A stretch of 64,000 bases of DNA from CANKHA01 sp963731585. GTDB taxonomy: Bacteria; Pseudomonadota; Alphaproteobacteria; Rhizobiales; Xanthobacteraceae. Below are positions 54,070 through 63,620 of the stretch, piece by piece (within the stretch, counting starts at the first letter, position 1; the number at the start of each line of letters is the position of its first letter). A program made the translations under genes and the position numbers. The notes under the pieces are model-generated. The model was not told the DNA's origin. It saw only the letters and a program-made list of their open reading frames with translations, and did not search any database. The DNA lies in contig CAVSWC010000003.1 in NCBI GenBank assembly GCA_963731585.1, forward strand, positions 930,001-994,000. Reading direction: 5' to 3'.

Positions 54070-54857
54070 AGCCCTCCATGCGTCCGATCACTCTGCTCAC
54101 CGGAGCCTCCGCCGGAATTGGTACGGCGCTGGCGCATGAATTCGCGGACCATGGACATGAGCTGGTGCTGGTCGCCCGGCGCGAGCAGCGGCTGAACGTA
54201 TTGGCTGACGCTATTTCCGCCTCCGGTCGCCCGCGGCCGCTGGTCCTGGCGATCGACCTGCAGAGCGCCGAAGCCGGTTCGCGCATCGCGGCGGCGTTGA
54301 CCGAGTGCGGCCTGGAGCCAAGTGTCGTGGTCAACAACGCCGGTTTCGGCCTCGTCGGCCTGGCCGCCGACCTCGACATTTCCGAGCAGCGCGACATGAT
54401 CGACGTGAATGTTTCCGCTTTGACCGACCTCTCGCTGCGCTTTATCGCCAGCCTGGAACGGCACAAGGGCGGCATTCTCAATGTTGCCTCCGTCGCGGGC
54501 TTCATGCCGGGTCCCCGCTCGGCGGTGTATTACGCCAGCAAGGCCTATGTGCTGTCCTTCACCGAAGCACTGCACCAGGAACTCAAGCCGCGCGGCATCC
54601 GCGTCACCGCGCTTTGCCCAGGTCCGGTGCCGACCGAGTTCCAGGCGCGCGCCGGAGTGCCGGAGGCCCGCGGTCCGGAGCGACTGACGCTTTCAGCAGA
54701 GGAAGTCGCGCGGCAAGGCTATCGCGGATTCATGCAAGGCCATCGCGTGGTGGTGCCGGGTTCCGGTAACCGGCTCATCACCGTATTGTCACGGCTCCTT
54801 CCGCGCCGGTTCCTGCTGGATGCAGTGGACCGCCGCCAGATGGGGCGGAAGCCATAG
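54066..54857 (+). CDS. Short-chain dehydrogenase/reductase
   Basis: 263 residues from a GTG overlapping the MFS stop. Classical SDR: cofactor motif LLTGASAGIGTALAHEF, basic residues RREQR after strand 2 that favour NADP(H), NNAGFGLVG, catalytic serine region VASVAGFMPG, and YYASKAYVLSF holding the YxxxK pair, with PGPVPTEF after. The C-terminal part (VVVPGSGNRLITVLSRLLPR) resembles the YqjQ/DltE-like group. Substrate unknown. Confidence 0.92.
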   Translation: MKPSMRPITLLTGASAGIGTALAHEFADHGHELVLVARREQRLNVLADAISASGRPRPLVLAIDLQSAEAGSRIAAALTECGLEPSVVVNNAGFGLVGLAADLDISEQRDMIDVNVSALTDLSLRFIASLERHKGGILNVASVAGFMPGPRSAVYYASKAYVLSFTEALHQELKPRGIRVTALCPGPVPTEFQARAGVPEARGPERLTLSAEEVARQGYRGFMQGHRVVVPGSGNRLITVLSRLLPRRFLLDAVDRRQMGRKP

Positions 54858-54941
54858 AGCCTTCTCGCCCATGCCTCATTCACCAATCCGGTGTAAATCA
54901 GATGACCGAGGGTGGTGAATTGGGCGCTGTCGGGTTCCTTA

Positions 54942-55968
54942 CTACTTCGGATTGGTCGCCTCACTCACCCGCTTCACCACGTCGGCGGGCGTTTTCACCA
55001 GCATCTCGACGATGCGCTGCACTTCTTCTCCGCCGACGGGGTCGGTGTCGAACCCCAGCCTCGCCGCGTCGTCCTTGAATTCCTGATCTTTCGCCATGGC
55101 CAGCACACGCTGCGCGCAATGCGGCAGCACGGTCGGCCGGGACGCCAGGCGGCGCTACGATGGGCCGCGCGATGGTGTTCTGCGTGAAGTAGAATTCCAG
55201 AGCCTGACGGTCGGCGTCGTTTTTGGCGAATTCCAGGCTGAGTGGGATATTCGGAAGATCCTTGTCCCGCTTCAATCCGTTTTGCATCAACACCCTGATC
55301 TTACCCTGGCGAAGCTCTTGCGCCTTGTTGTTCTTGACGTTGGGCCAGGACATGCTGCCGACGCCTGCAACCTCGCCGCGCTCCATCGCGAGCGTGACCT
55401 CGGTCTGGCTCTTGTAACCCGACACCAATTTGAATTTGGTTCCGAGCACCGCATTGAGCAGGCGCGGGCCCGTCTCGTTCTCAGCGCCGGCGCCACTTCC
55501 GCCAACGACGATTTCCTGGGTGAAGAGGTCTTCCGTTTTCTTGGCCGGGCTGTTATCCGACACCACGGTGACCCCCACTTCAGACGCCATGTTGCCGATC
55601 CAGGTGTATTTCTCCGGATCGTACTGAACGCCTGGCTGGTTCGTGAGCTTGAAAAGCGGGATGCCGCGTTGAACCATTCCGATCGTGGTCCCATCTTTGG
55701 GCGCGACATTATAAATATAGTTGGCTGCGATGATGCTGCCGCCGCCCGGGCGGTTCTGCACGATGACGGTGGGATTTCCCGGAATGAACTTGCCGATATG
55801 GCGCGACAACAGCCGTGCGTTGGCGTCGTAACCGCCGCCGACGTCGGAGCCCACCACGATGGTGAAGGTCTTGCCCGCATAGAACTCCGCCACCGACTGC
55901 CCTGCCGCCATGTTCAAGGTGGCCGCAACGGCAAGCGCCGACAATCCGGTCAAACGTGCAATTCCCAT
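54942..55968 (-). CDS. Bug-family (TTT) substrate-binding protein 5 (one frameshift)
   Basis: Starts MGIARLTGLSALAVAATLNM at 55968. Signal peptide cut after MAAGQS. Family segments are EFYAGKTFTIVVGSDVGGGY, HIGKFIPGNPTVIVQNRPGG, YNVAPKDGTTIGM, LGTKFKLVSGYKSQTEVTLA and MERGEVAGVGSM. One extra G near 55113 shifts the frame close to the end. The protein resumes with LAMAKDQEFKDDAARLGFDT and ends SEATNPK at 54942. Joined length is about 341 residues. It lies downstream of the GntR gene on the same strand. Confidence 0.88.
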
Positions 55969-56031
55969 GGCATTATCCTTCCTATCAGCTCGCAACAAGG
56001 CCGCGCCATCGGCGCTCGGCCGCCTGCGCGA

Positions 56032-56757
56032 TCAGGACTTGGCGTTAAAGCTCCTGATAGCTTCTACAATAACATCGAGCACCTTGATATGCGCGCGTAT
56101 CAGCGCCTCGCATTTCTTGGCATCGCGGGACAAAGCCGCATCGAACATTTTCTTATGCTCCGTATCATGAACGGCACTGCGCCAGACATGGCGTGGAGCG
56201 ATCCGCTGATATCGCGTGAACTGATCGAAAAGCTGGCGCCTCAAATGCAGCAGCCGCGGCGAGCCGCATGCCGAAACCAGCGCCTCATGGAACGCCTGAT
56301 GCCGCCCCGACCATTCCGGCAACAGGCTGCGGGACGCGGAAGTGGCCAGCGACATGTGATGGAGAGAACGGACCAAGTCTGCTTCCCAGGTATCGCTGCC
56401 GCGCTCGACCGAGCGGGTCACCGCCAAGACCTCGATCTCCTTGCGCAGCATGGTAAGATCAACGAAATCATCTTCCGTCAGCGGCGCAACGCGGAATCCC
56501 CGCCGATCTTCGCCTATGACCAGACCTTCAACCTCCAGCCGTGACAACGATTCGCGCAACGGACTCGCGCCCGCCTCATACTTGTCGCGAAGCTCCTCAA
56601 GCACCAGCTTGGACCCGGGCGCCAGTCGAAGCTCGAGTATGTCGCTTCGCATCAACCCGAGCACCCGGGCCGTCAACGTCGTTGAAACGCCCTCGTCGAG
56701 GGCGCTCACCTTGTTCGAGCCAAGGGTCCCGCGCGTTTGCGCAACCGGTCGTCGCAT
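56032..56757 (-). CDS. GntR-family regulator, FCD (FadR) type
   Basis: 241 residues. Winged helix-turn-helix is in residues ~28-95 (LGLMRSDILELRLAPGSKLV, LRESLSRLEVEGLV), followed by the helical FCD ligand domain with metal-type positions in RKEIEVLAVTRSVE, RHQAFHEALVSACGSPRLLH and DTEHKKMFDAALSRDAKKCE. FCD regulators usually respond to carboxylic acids. It is surrounded by a Bug protein, a dienelactone hydrolase, deacetylase-family proteins and an amidohydrolase, which it probably controls. Confidence 0.92.
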   Translation of the reverse strand: MRRPVAQTRGTLGSNKVSALDEGVSTTLTARVLGLMRSDILELRLAPGSKLVLEELRDKYEAGASPLRESLSRLEVEGLVIGEDRRGFRVAPLTEDDFVDLTMLRKEIEVLAVTRSVERGSDTWEADLVRSLHHMSLATSASRSLLPEWSGRHQAFHEALVSACGSPRLLHLRRQLFDQFTRYQRIAPRHVWRSAVHDTEHKKMFDAALSRDAKKCEALIRAHIKVLDVIVEAIRSFNAKS

Positions 56758-56829
56758 GAAACTCCTGGCCTGCTTAGCGGATTGATAATTTCTGCGACAA
56801 ATCCATCAGTCTCGCAGGTGGGTGCTTGT

Positions 56830-57702
56830 TCAAGCGAGCGCGCGTTTAAGCGTTGCGATCGTGCGCGACCAGGCCAAATCTGCTGCCGCCTTATTGTAGC
56901 GCGCTTCCGTGGTGTCATTGTTGAAGGCGTGCTGGGCGCCTTCATACGTGTGGATCTCATGCTTGACGCCGGCCGCCGCGAGAGCGTCCTTGTAAGCCGG
57001 GATCCCGGCGTTGATGCGCTCGTCATTCCCGGCATAGTGCAGCAACAATTCGGCACGGATTTTCGGAACATCGGCTGCCGGAGGCTGCGCGCCATAATAG
57101 GGCACCGCAGCCTTAAGGTCTGAGCCCGCCGCCACCGCGGTCCGGTTCACGACACCACCGCCCCAGCAGAAGCCTATGGCGCCGACTTTGCCCGTGCTTT
57201 TTTCATGCGCTTTCAGCCAGCGCACGGCGGCGACCGCCTGCTCGGTGACTTTCGGCGCTTCAAGCTTGCCGATCATATCGCGACCTTTGTCCTCATCCTC
57301 GGGCGTGCCGCCGAGCGGTGACAGAAAGTCGGGGCCAAATGCGAGAAAGCCTTCGAGCGCGACGCGGCGCACCACGTCGCGGATATGGGGGACGAGGCCG
57401 CGATTCTCATGCACGACCAGAACCGCGGGCAAACGGCCGGCCGCCGAAGCCGGCCAGGCGAGATAGCCGGTCATCTGGTCCCCGTAGGTGACGGACTCCG
57501 ATTTGATCCGGGAATCATTCTCCGGAACGATTCCGGCGGCCGACATGTTGGCCGATATCATCGCAGCGATCGTTTGCGCCGCTTCGCTGGTGCCGACCAG
57601 TTCCGTCAGGCGGCGCATGAAGTCCGCCCGATCGTTCGTTACATGCGTGAACTGGTCATAGAGATCGATCATTTCCTGAGTGATTCTGGGGTGCTCTGTC
57701 AT
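56830..57702 (-). CDS. Dienelactone hydrolase-family protein
   Basis: 290 residues from ATG at 57702 (MTEHPRITQEMIDLYDQFTH). A helical N-terminal extension of about 60 residues precedes the alpha/beta-hydrolase core: AWPASAAGRLPAVLVVHENR, catalytic cysteine in GAIGFCWGGGVVNRT, acid in LLHYAGNDERINAGIPAYKD and histidine in GAQHAFNNDTTEA. The Cys-Asp-His triad is complete. Family members hydrolyse dienelactones and other esters in aromatic degradation. Start choice: the frame extends 17 codons further but with poor composition. Confidence 0.9.
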   Translation of the reverse strand: MTEHPRITQEMIDLYDQFTHVTNDRADFMRRLTELVGTSEAAQTIAAMISANMSAAGIVPENDSRIKSESVTYGDQMTGYLAWPASAAGRLPAVLVVHENRGLVPHIRDVVRRVALEGFLAFGPDFLSPLGGTPEDEDKGRDMIGKLEAPKVTEQAVAAVRWLKAHEKSTGKVGAIGFCWGGGVVNRTAVAAGSDLKAAVPYYGAQPPAADVPKIRAELLLHYAGNDERINAGIPAYKDALAAAGVKHEIHTYEGAQHAFNNDTTEARYNKAAADLAWSRTIATLKRALA

Positions 57703-57799
57703 GGTAACTCCGTCACTCCTTGAGAGGTGATGCGCAATCTCGTGCTCTAGCAAATGCGAAGGCGTTCGGAAACTCCTGCGGTATTTGTTTCCGGCGCGA

Positions 57800-58684
57800 T
57801 TACGCCGTCAGGAGCTTTTCAGCTTCGTAATTGCCCAGCCACCATTTGCGGACTTCGTCATGCGTGGTGAAGACGACGCCTTCGTGCTGCTTGGCATAGC
57901 CGAGGAAATCATCGAATAACTTTGCACGCGAGGGCCGGCCGGTGATGAAATCGTGCACCGTTAGCGGCATCAGCACCGCTTGCTCTGCTCCCCGCTCGTA
58001 GAGTGCGTCGAACTGATCCTTCATGATCTGCGCCACGCAATCGGGGGTGTTCATATCCCAGGTGTTGAACCGGTTGATCTGCTCGATATTCCCGGCGCTC
58101 TTGGAATAAGCCGCATCGCTATAGACCGAGAACGGAACTTCCATGAAGTGTCTGCCATGGCCTTCGATGATGTAAGGCAGGTCATCGTTCCAGACGCTGG
58201 CATCCCATTGGAAGTCGAAGTTCTTGAGCAGCAGGTCGATGGTGCTGTGGCTGGCGGCGCAGGTGCGCCAGCCGCGCAGGTGATGACCCATCTTGTCTTC
58301 GAAGACCCGCACGGTCTTGGCGATGATCTCGAGCTCCTTGTCGGGGTGAAGATCGCTCGGCGATTCATGCGCATAGCCATGCCCGGCGATCGAGTGTCCC
58401 TGCTGGATGACCTCGCGTGAGACTTCCGGATATTTCTCGCAGGTGGCGCCGCAGATGATCCAGGTACCCAGCACGCCGTGCTTGTTCATGATCTCAAGCA
58501 GGCGCCAGGCGCCCCGGCGGCCGCCATACTGCCGCTCATAATAGTCGCGCGGGTCGGCCGCGCCGTCCGGCAGCATCACGCAGGCTTCCTCGGACTGGTG
58601 ATGCACGCTGATGATGATCGGCAGTCTCACTCCCGGCGGCCACTTGCCGGCCTTCTTCAATGCCACTTCTTTCCAGTTACCCAT
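57800..58684 (-). CDS. Polysaccharide-deacetylase-superfamily protein, PuuE-like, A
   Basis: 294 residues, MGNWKEVALKKAGKWPPGVR, no signal peptide. The NodB-like barrel shows RQYGGRRGAWRLLEIMNKHG, GTWIICGATCEKYPEVSREV, GHGYAHESPSDLHPDKELEI and LRGWRTCAASHSTIDLLLKN. The first metal-binding DD of true deacetylases is absent (VHHQSEEA). The YGGRRGxWR segment is typical of the PuuE allantoinase group, which hydrolyses small cyclic amides without that metal site. The paired gene lies 9 bases upstream on the same strand. Confidence 0.82.
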   Translation of the reverse strand: MGNWKEVALKKAGKWPPGVRLPIIISVHHQSEEACVMLPDGAADPRDYYERQYGGRRGAWRLLEIMNKHGVLGTWIICGATCEKYPEVSREVIQQGHSIAGHGYAHESPSDLHPDKELEIIAKTVRVFEDKMGHHLRGWRTCAASHSTIDLLLKNFDFQWDASVWNDDLPYIIEGHGRHFMEVPFSVYSDAAYSKSAGNIEQINRFNTWDMNTPDCVAQIMKDQFDALYERGAEQAVLMPLTVHDFITGRPSRAKLFDDFLGYAKQHEGVVFTTHDEVRKWWLGNYEAEKLLTA

Positions 58685-58693
58685 AGCTCCCTC

Positions 58694-59536
58694 TCAGTGT
58701 TTCTTGCTGGCCGAGCTGGTGCACCATCCGGCGATATCGCTGCACTGCGTGAACTGAACATCGTTGTGCGTGATCACGCGTTTCAGGAAGGTCTTCAGCG
58801 TGCGCAAGGGCGTGGGACGCCCCGCCGCCCAGGTCTGCAGGCTGAGGATCAGGAAGCGCGGCGCCTCGCTGCTTTCCCGGTAGAGGATGTCGAATTCGTT
58901 GTTCCAGACCGAAGCGACGCCGCTCGGCCCGCCGCGCATCGGATAAGGAAACGCCACGTGCGACTTTTCCGACGTGGTGGTGGTGAAGGGAATTTCGATC
59001 AGCGACTTCCCGTCCGCGCAGTCCCATCGGTAGGGCAGGTCGTCGTTGAGCATGCTGCTGTCCCATGCGAAACCTTCGCCGGCCAGGACCTCGAAGGTCT
59101 GCGGGCTGATGCGGTAATCCGGGCATCGCCACCCTTTGATTTCCGCGCCGCAGACATCTTTGATGGTCTTGACGCTGCGGCGCACGATGGCCTGTTCGCG
59201 CTCGCGGCTGACCGTGCGGACTTTCTCAAAGCTATGGCCCATCGCCGCGATTTCGTGGCCGGCGGCATGCGCGGCCCGCACGGTATCGGGAAATTTCTCT
59301 GCCGTCGCGCCGCTGATGAAGAACGTTGCCTTGATTCCGAGCCCGTCGAGCATCTCCAGGATGTTCCAGACGCCGCGCCGCCCGCCATACTCCATCTGCC
59401 CGAAATAGTTGGCGTTAGGACGATCGCCGGGCCGCATCGGCGCGGCTTCGCCGGAATTGTGCTCGAAGGTGAGCAGGAAGGGGAGCCGAATGCCCTGCGG
59501 CCATCCGCTCAGTGGTAGCTGTACTTCGGTCGCCAT
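58694..59536 (-). CDS. Polysaccharide-deacetylase-superfamily protein, PuuE-like, B
   Basis: 280 residues, MATEVQLPLSGWPQGIRLPF. Same fold as the neighbour: FGQMEYGGRRGVWNILEMLD, ATFFISGATAEKFPDTVRAA, AMGHSFEKVRTVSREREQAI, KGWRCPDYRISPQTFEVLAG and DSSMLNDDLPYRWD. The GHG of the first copy is changed to GHS here, and the DD metal motif is also missing (FEHNSGEAA). The two proteins are clearly paralogous and may form a heteromer or act on successive substrates. Divergent from the Bug gene at 59734. Confidence 0.82.
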   Translation of the reverse strand: MATEVQLPLSGWPQGIRLPFLLTFEHNSGEAAPMRPGDRPNANYFGQMEYGGRRGVWNILEMLDGLGIKATFFISGATAEKFPDTVRAAHAAGHEIAAMGHSFEKVRTVSREREQAIVRRSVKTIKDVCGAEIKGWRCPDYRISPQTFEVLAGEGFAWDSSMLNDDLPYRWDCADGKSLIEIPFTTTTSEKSHVAFPYPMRGGPSGVASVWNNEFDILYRESSEAPRFLILSLQTWAAGRPTPLRTLKTFLKRVITHNDVQFTQCSDIAGWCTSSASKKH

Positions 59537-59627
59537 GCTCGATTTCCTGTCATTGACATACCGACACGCTCGGGCCGGAATACCACGGACCTGGGGGTGC
59601 GCCAGCCAGAACCACGCCAGCTCCGGC

Positions 59628-59654
59628 TATCGACAAATGAACGTATCATCGATA
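59628..59654. promoter_or_regulatory. Inverted repeat in the deacetylase/Bug divergon
   Basis: TATCGA (59628-59633) and TCGATA (59649-59654) are inverted and 15 bases apart, in an AT-rich part of the 197-base gap between divergent genes. It is a possible operator for the nearby GntR-family regulator. The half-sites do not match the known FadR-type core, so the assignment is weak. Confidence 0.25.
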
Positions 59655-59733
59655 AAATACCATGTCTTCGAGAAAATGGAAGAGAGCAAAAACGCCGGCG
59701 CAAAGCCGCCAGGTTTGCAAGGGAGGGTAATAG

Positions 59734-60771
59734 ATGCGTCGTAATATCAAAGCTGTCTGCATCGCTTTGTGCGCCGCCGTGGGGACCACGGTTTTGGCGG
59801 CTTCGGCTGCGGTCGCGCAATCCGCCGACAAGTTTTATGAAGGCAAGACCATCAGGATCATCGTCGCGCTGGGAACCGGCGGCGATTATGACAATTATGC
59901 CCGGATCGCCGGCCGCTATCTCGGCAAATATATTCCCGGCTCACCAACGATTATCGTGCAGAACATGCCGGGTGCCGGCGGGCTGCTTGCCGCCAACCAT
60001 CTTGCCAACATCGCCCCCAAGGACGGGACGGTGATCGGCGCGCTTCATGCCAACACGACATTGGCGCAAGTTACCAATGCGCCGAACGTCGAATACGACG
60101 TGCGCAAGTTCAACTGGATTGGCCGCACGTCATCCGGCGGCCTGAACGTGCATCACACGTTCGCATCGAGTGGCGTCAAGTCCTTCGACGATCTGCTGAA
60201 ACGCGAGGTTGTCGTTGGCGGTGGCGGCCCGACATCCGATTCCATCGTTGTGCCGACGGCGGTCAATCAGTTGCTGGGCACAAAGCTGAAAATTCTCGGC
60301 GGCTATTCGGGCACTGCCGAAACGACGCTGGCGCTGGAGCGCGGCGAGATCGATATGGCGATGCAGAACTGGGAGTTCCTGCGCAGAAACAATGCCGATT
60401 GGCTGCGCGACAAGAAGATCAACCTGATCGTCCAGTACGGTGCGCAGCGCCATCCGGAACTGCCCGATGTGCCCACCATCATGGAGCTGTCCAAGACGGA
60501 TGAGCAGCGCCAGGTCTGGTCGCTCTTCTTGACGTCCGGTTCGATCGGCTATTCGCTGGCGATGACGCCGGACGTGCCGGCGGATCGTGTGGCGCTCGTG
60601 CGTAAGGCCTTCATCGAAATGGCAAAGGATCCTGAGCTGAAGGCGGAGGCGACGAAGATGAATTTGCCGATCGAGCCACTCAGCGGTGAAGCGCTCGAGA
60701 AGCAGATTCAGTCGGTGTTCAAGCTCGAACCAGCCGCGATCGATAAAGCAAAAGCGTTGCTGAAGCGGTAG
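59734..60771 (+). CDS. Bug-family (TTT) substrate-binding protein 6
   Basis: 345 residues, MRRNIKAVCIALCAAVGTTV, with GGGAGGG upstream. The signal peptide ends AAVAQ-S. Family segments are FYEGKTIRIIVALGTGGDYD, YLGKYIPGSPTIIVQNMPGA, IAPKDGTVIGALH, LGTKLKILGGYSGTAETTLA and LERGEIDMAMQN. It keeps the NMPGAGG ligand loop of typical Bug proteins. The next Bug gene follows 128 bases downstream on the same strand, making a tandem pair. Confidence 0.9.
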   Translation: MRRNIKAVCIALCAAVGTTVLAASAAVAQSADKFYEGKTIRIIVALGTGGDYDNYARIAGRYLGKYIPGSPTIIVQNMPGAGGLLAANHLANIAPKDGTVIGALHANTTLAQVTNAPNVEYDVRKFNWIGRTSSGGLNVHHTFASSGVKSFDDLLKREVVVGGGGPTSDSIVVPTAVNQLLGTKLKILGGYSGTAETTLALERGEIDMAMQNWEFLRRNNADWLRDKKINLIVQYGAQRHPELPDVPTIMELSKTDEQRQVWSLFLTSGSIGYSLAMTPDVPADRVALVRKAFIEMAKDPELKAEATKMNLPIEPLSGEALEKQIQSVFKLEPAAIDKAKALLKR

Positions 60772-60899
60772 CCGAAGCTGATGGACGGGGCGCGGCGGCG
60801 GCGGCCAATAAAGCTTAAGATGTCCAAGGGGTCATTGCGCTTTCGACAGTGCAACGGCTGGAACAGGCGAAATCCAGGCTCGCCAAAGGGGAGGAAACC

Positions 60900-61922
60900 A
60901 TGCTCAGGACATTTGCAATAGCGCTTACCTGCGCCATTGGCGCTACGGCATCGACACCTGTGGCGGCGCAGGCCCCCGAGGGACTGCAGCCGGTAGAGGC
61001 CGGGCAATATCGGCTGATCATCGGTTTCGGCGTCGGCGGCGGCTACGACATCTGGGGCCGCACCGTTGCGCGCCACATCAGCAAGCACATCCCCGGCAAT
61101 CCGACCGTCGTGCCGCAGAACGTGCCGGCCGCCGGTAGTCTGGTCGCGGCCAATACCATCTACGAAAACGCGCCGAAGGACGGCAGCATGTTTGCGTTGA
61201 TTGGTCGCGATGCGCCTCTTGGCCCGCTCACCAATCAACCAGGCGCGCGGTTTGACCCTACCAAAATGTCATGGCTCGGAACACCGACGCGGGAAACGAA
61301 TGTCTGCGTCGCCTTTCACACCGCCAAGGTAAAGAACGTCAAGGATCTCCTTGAGCATGAGCTAATCATGGGTGATGTCGGACCCGGCTCCGGCACGCGC
61401 ATTTACCCGCAGGCTCTTTCCGGTTTGCTGGGCATGAAGTTCAAGCTTGTCGGCGGCTACAAGTCCTCCGCCGAGGTCATGCTCGCGATGCAACGTGATG
61501 AGGTGCAGGGCATCTGCGAAAGCTTTGACAGCATCAGGAGCCGCCGCCCGGAGTGGCTCGAGAACAAGACGATCACCATCCTGTTTCAGGGCGCGGCCGA
61601 GGCCCACCCCGATCTGCCGGGTGTGCCGTTGATCCAGGATCTCGCTCGCAACGCCGAAGAGCGGCAGGCGATCGAGTTTCTTTACGCCGGTCAGAGTATC
61701 GGCCGTCCATTTGTGGCGCCGCCCGGAATGCCGCCCGATCGGTTGGCGATGCTCCGCAAAGCGTTCGACGCGACAATGAAGGATCCTGAGTTCATCGCCG
61801 AGGTCAAAAAGCAAAAGCTCGATCTTGATCCCGCCGACGGCGACAAGCTGAGCGGTCTGATCAACAAAATCTACGCCACGCCAAAGACCATCGTCGATCG
61901 CGTCAGCGCTCTGGTGAACTAA
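60900..61922 (+). CDS. Bug-family (TTT) substrate-binding protein 7
   Basis: 340 residues from ATG at 60900 (MLRTFAIALTCAIGATASTP), with GGGGAGGAA upstream. The signal peptide ends VAAQA. Segments are YRLIIGFGVGGGYDIWGRTV, HIPGNPTVVPQNVPAAGSLV, ENAPKDGSMFAL, LLGMKFKLVGGYKSSAEVML and MQRDEVQGICES. The ligand loop NVPAAG and the ERGE-position QRDE differ from copy 6, so the two tandem copies probably bind different compounds. The amidohydrolase gene follows 51 bases downstream. Confidence 0.9.
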   Translation: MLRTFAIALTCAIGATASTPVAAQAPEGLQPVEAGQYRLIIGFGVGGGYDIWGRTVARHISKHIPGNPTVVPQNVPAAGSLVAANTIYENAPKDGSMFALIGRDAPLGPLTNQPGARFDPTKMSWLGTPTRETNVCVAFHTAKVKNVKDLLEHELIMGDVGPGSGTRIYPQALSGLLGMKFKLVGGYKSSAEVMLAMQRDEVQGICESFDSIRSRRPEWLENKTITILFQGAAEAHPDLPGVPLIQDLARNAEERQAIEFLYAGQSIGRPFVAPPGMPPDRLAMLRKAFDATMKDPEFIAEVKKQKLDLDPADGDKLSGLINKIYATPKTIVDRVSALVN

Positions 61923-61973
61923 CCTGCGGAGCGCGCGCGTCGTTCTCGCGGATTGACTTCAAGGGAAAGAGGA

Positions 61974-63606
61974 ATGGCTGGCGGCACTCTGGCAATTCAA
62001 GGTGGCACGCTTATCGATGGACGTGGAGGATCGCCCATCGAGGACGCTGTCATTGTCATACAAAACGGGCGTTTCCAGAGCGTCGGGCGACGCGGTCAGG
62101 TCTCCGTTCCGCCGGGAGCAGAAACTGTCGATGTCACCGGCAAGACCATTCTGCCGGGTTTTATCGACGGTCACGGCCACTTTGAAGATTTTCATGGTGA
62201 ATTGTACCTGCATCTTGGGATCACCACGTGCTGCCAAATCGAGATCTATCAGGACGGCGCTTGGAGTCGCGCGCAGATGGAAGGCACCAAGCTCGGAAAG
62301 ATTCGCGGGCCGCGCATCTGGATGAGCGGCATCGGCATGGGTGGCCAACTCGGCGAGCATGATGCATTCGGCTCCCGAACGTCACGCGGAAACATTGTGG
62401 TCAGGACGCCGGAAGAGGCGCGCGCGGTCGTAGGGCGGAAAAAGAATTCCGGATATGACATCATCAAGCTCAACGAATACGCTGAGTTCGACATAGCAAA
62501 GGCCATCGTCGACGAAGCGCATCGCTTGGATATGGCGGTTGCCTGCCACAGCTGGGACGCCATCCAATCCTGCAAGGCGGGCGTGAATTCGATCGAACAT
62601 ATTTGGGCCGTGGGATACAGCTCCATTCTTTACCCGCCCGCCCGGCGCGCATTGGCCAAGGACAGGCTCGCCGGAAAGATCGAGCAGGAACTTGCCGGCG
62701 CTTACTACCAGCCGGAGAATTACGCAAAGATCATCGACGTGATGGTCGAGCACCAGGTCGCTTGGACTCCGACGATCGCCAAATGGCTGCGGCCGCTTTC
62801 GCCGAGCGCCGGCCGGTTCAGAGAGAAAGAAAACGAGATTCTCAACGATCCGAAGGCCGGTCTGCCGCTCGCCGTCCGCGCCGTTACCGACAATGCCTAC
62901 GACAAGCTGCAAAAACGCTATACGCCCGAGCAACTCGATCTTGCGAGGATCGGGTACGAGAACGCCTGCATCTTCATCGATCGCTTTGTAAAGGCGGGAG
63001 GGCTGTTGAAAGAAGGTTCTGATCCTCCGCGCGGAATGGCCGCACTGCTGATGCACGAAGCGCTCGTCATGGATGTGGAGGCGGGCGTTCCGCCGATGAA
63101 AGCGATCCAGGCGGCGACGCTCAACGTCGCGAAGGCGTTCAAGAAAGACAAGGACTATGGAAGCGTGGAGCCCGGCAAAGTCGCCGACCTGTCCATCATC
63201 GAGGGTGATCCGCTGAAGGACATCTGGATGACGCAGAATGTCAGAATGGTGGTGATGGACGGCAAACTGATCGATATTGGATTCACAAATTACAAGAATC
63301 CGATTCCCGACCGTCTATTCCAATCAATCGCTCCCGCCCGACATTCAGATTTCTCCTCTCTTTCTTCGAGCCGGCGACGGACCCACAATGCTGAAGGTAG
63401 CGGGCAAGGAAATGTGGCCGTTCCACCGCGTCATGCTGAATGGCAAGCCGCTTCCGACCTCCTTCATATCGAGAGAGCTGCTGCACGCAACCATTCCACC
63501 TGAAGCGGTCGCGATGGCCGGTACGTATTTCGTGACCATCAAGAGCGAAGGTGAGACGCTGCCCGAATCCAACCGTGCGCATCTCACGGTGGGGTTCAAG
63601 CAGTAA
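61974..63606 (+). CDS. Amidohydrolase with a C-terminal Ig/TIG-like domain (one frameshift)
   Basis: ATG at 61974 (MAGGTLAIQGGTLIDGRGG) with AAAGAGGA upstream. A metal-dependent hydrolase barrel of the imidazolonepropionase/prolidase-like group: GFIDGHGHFEDFHGE metal motif, GYDIIKLNEYAEFD, MAVACHSWDAIQ, VNSIEHIWAVGYSS, and the C-terminal GSVEPGKVADLSIIEGDPLK. One extra C near 63315 shifts the frame. It continues as TVYSNQSLPPDIQISPLFL, then MLKVAGKEMWPFHRVMLNGK and VAMAGTYFVTIKSEG to 63606, which has the strand pattern of a TIG/IPT domain. Joined length is about 543 residues. Substrate unknown. Confidence 0.82.
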
Positions 63607-63620
63607 GGGGGCCGCTGTCC

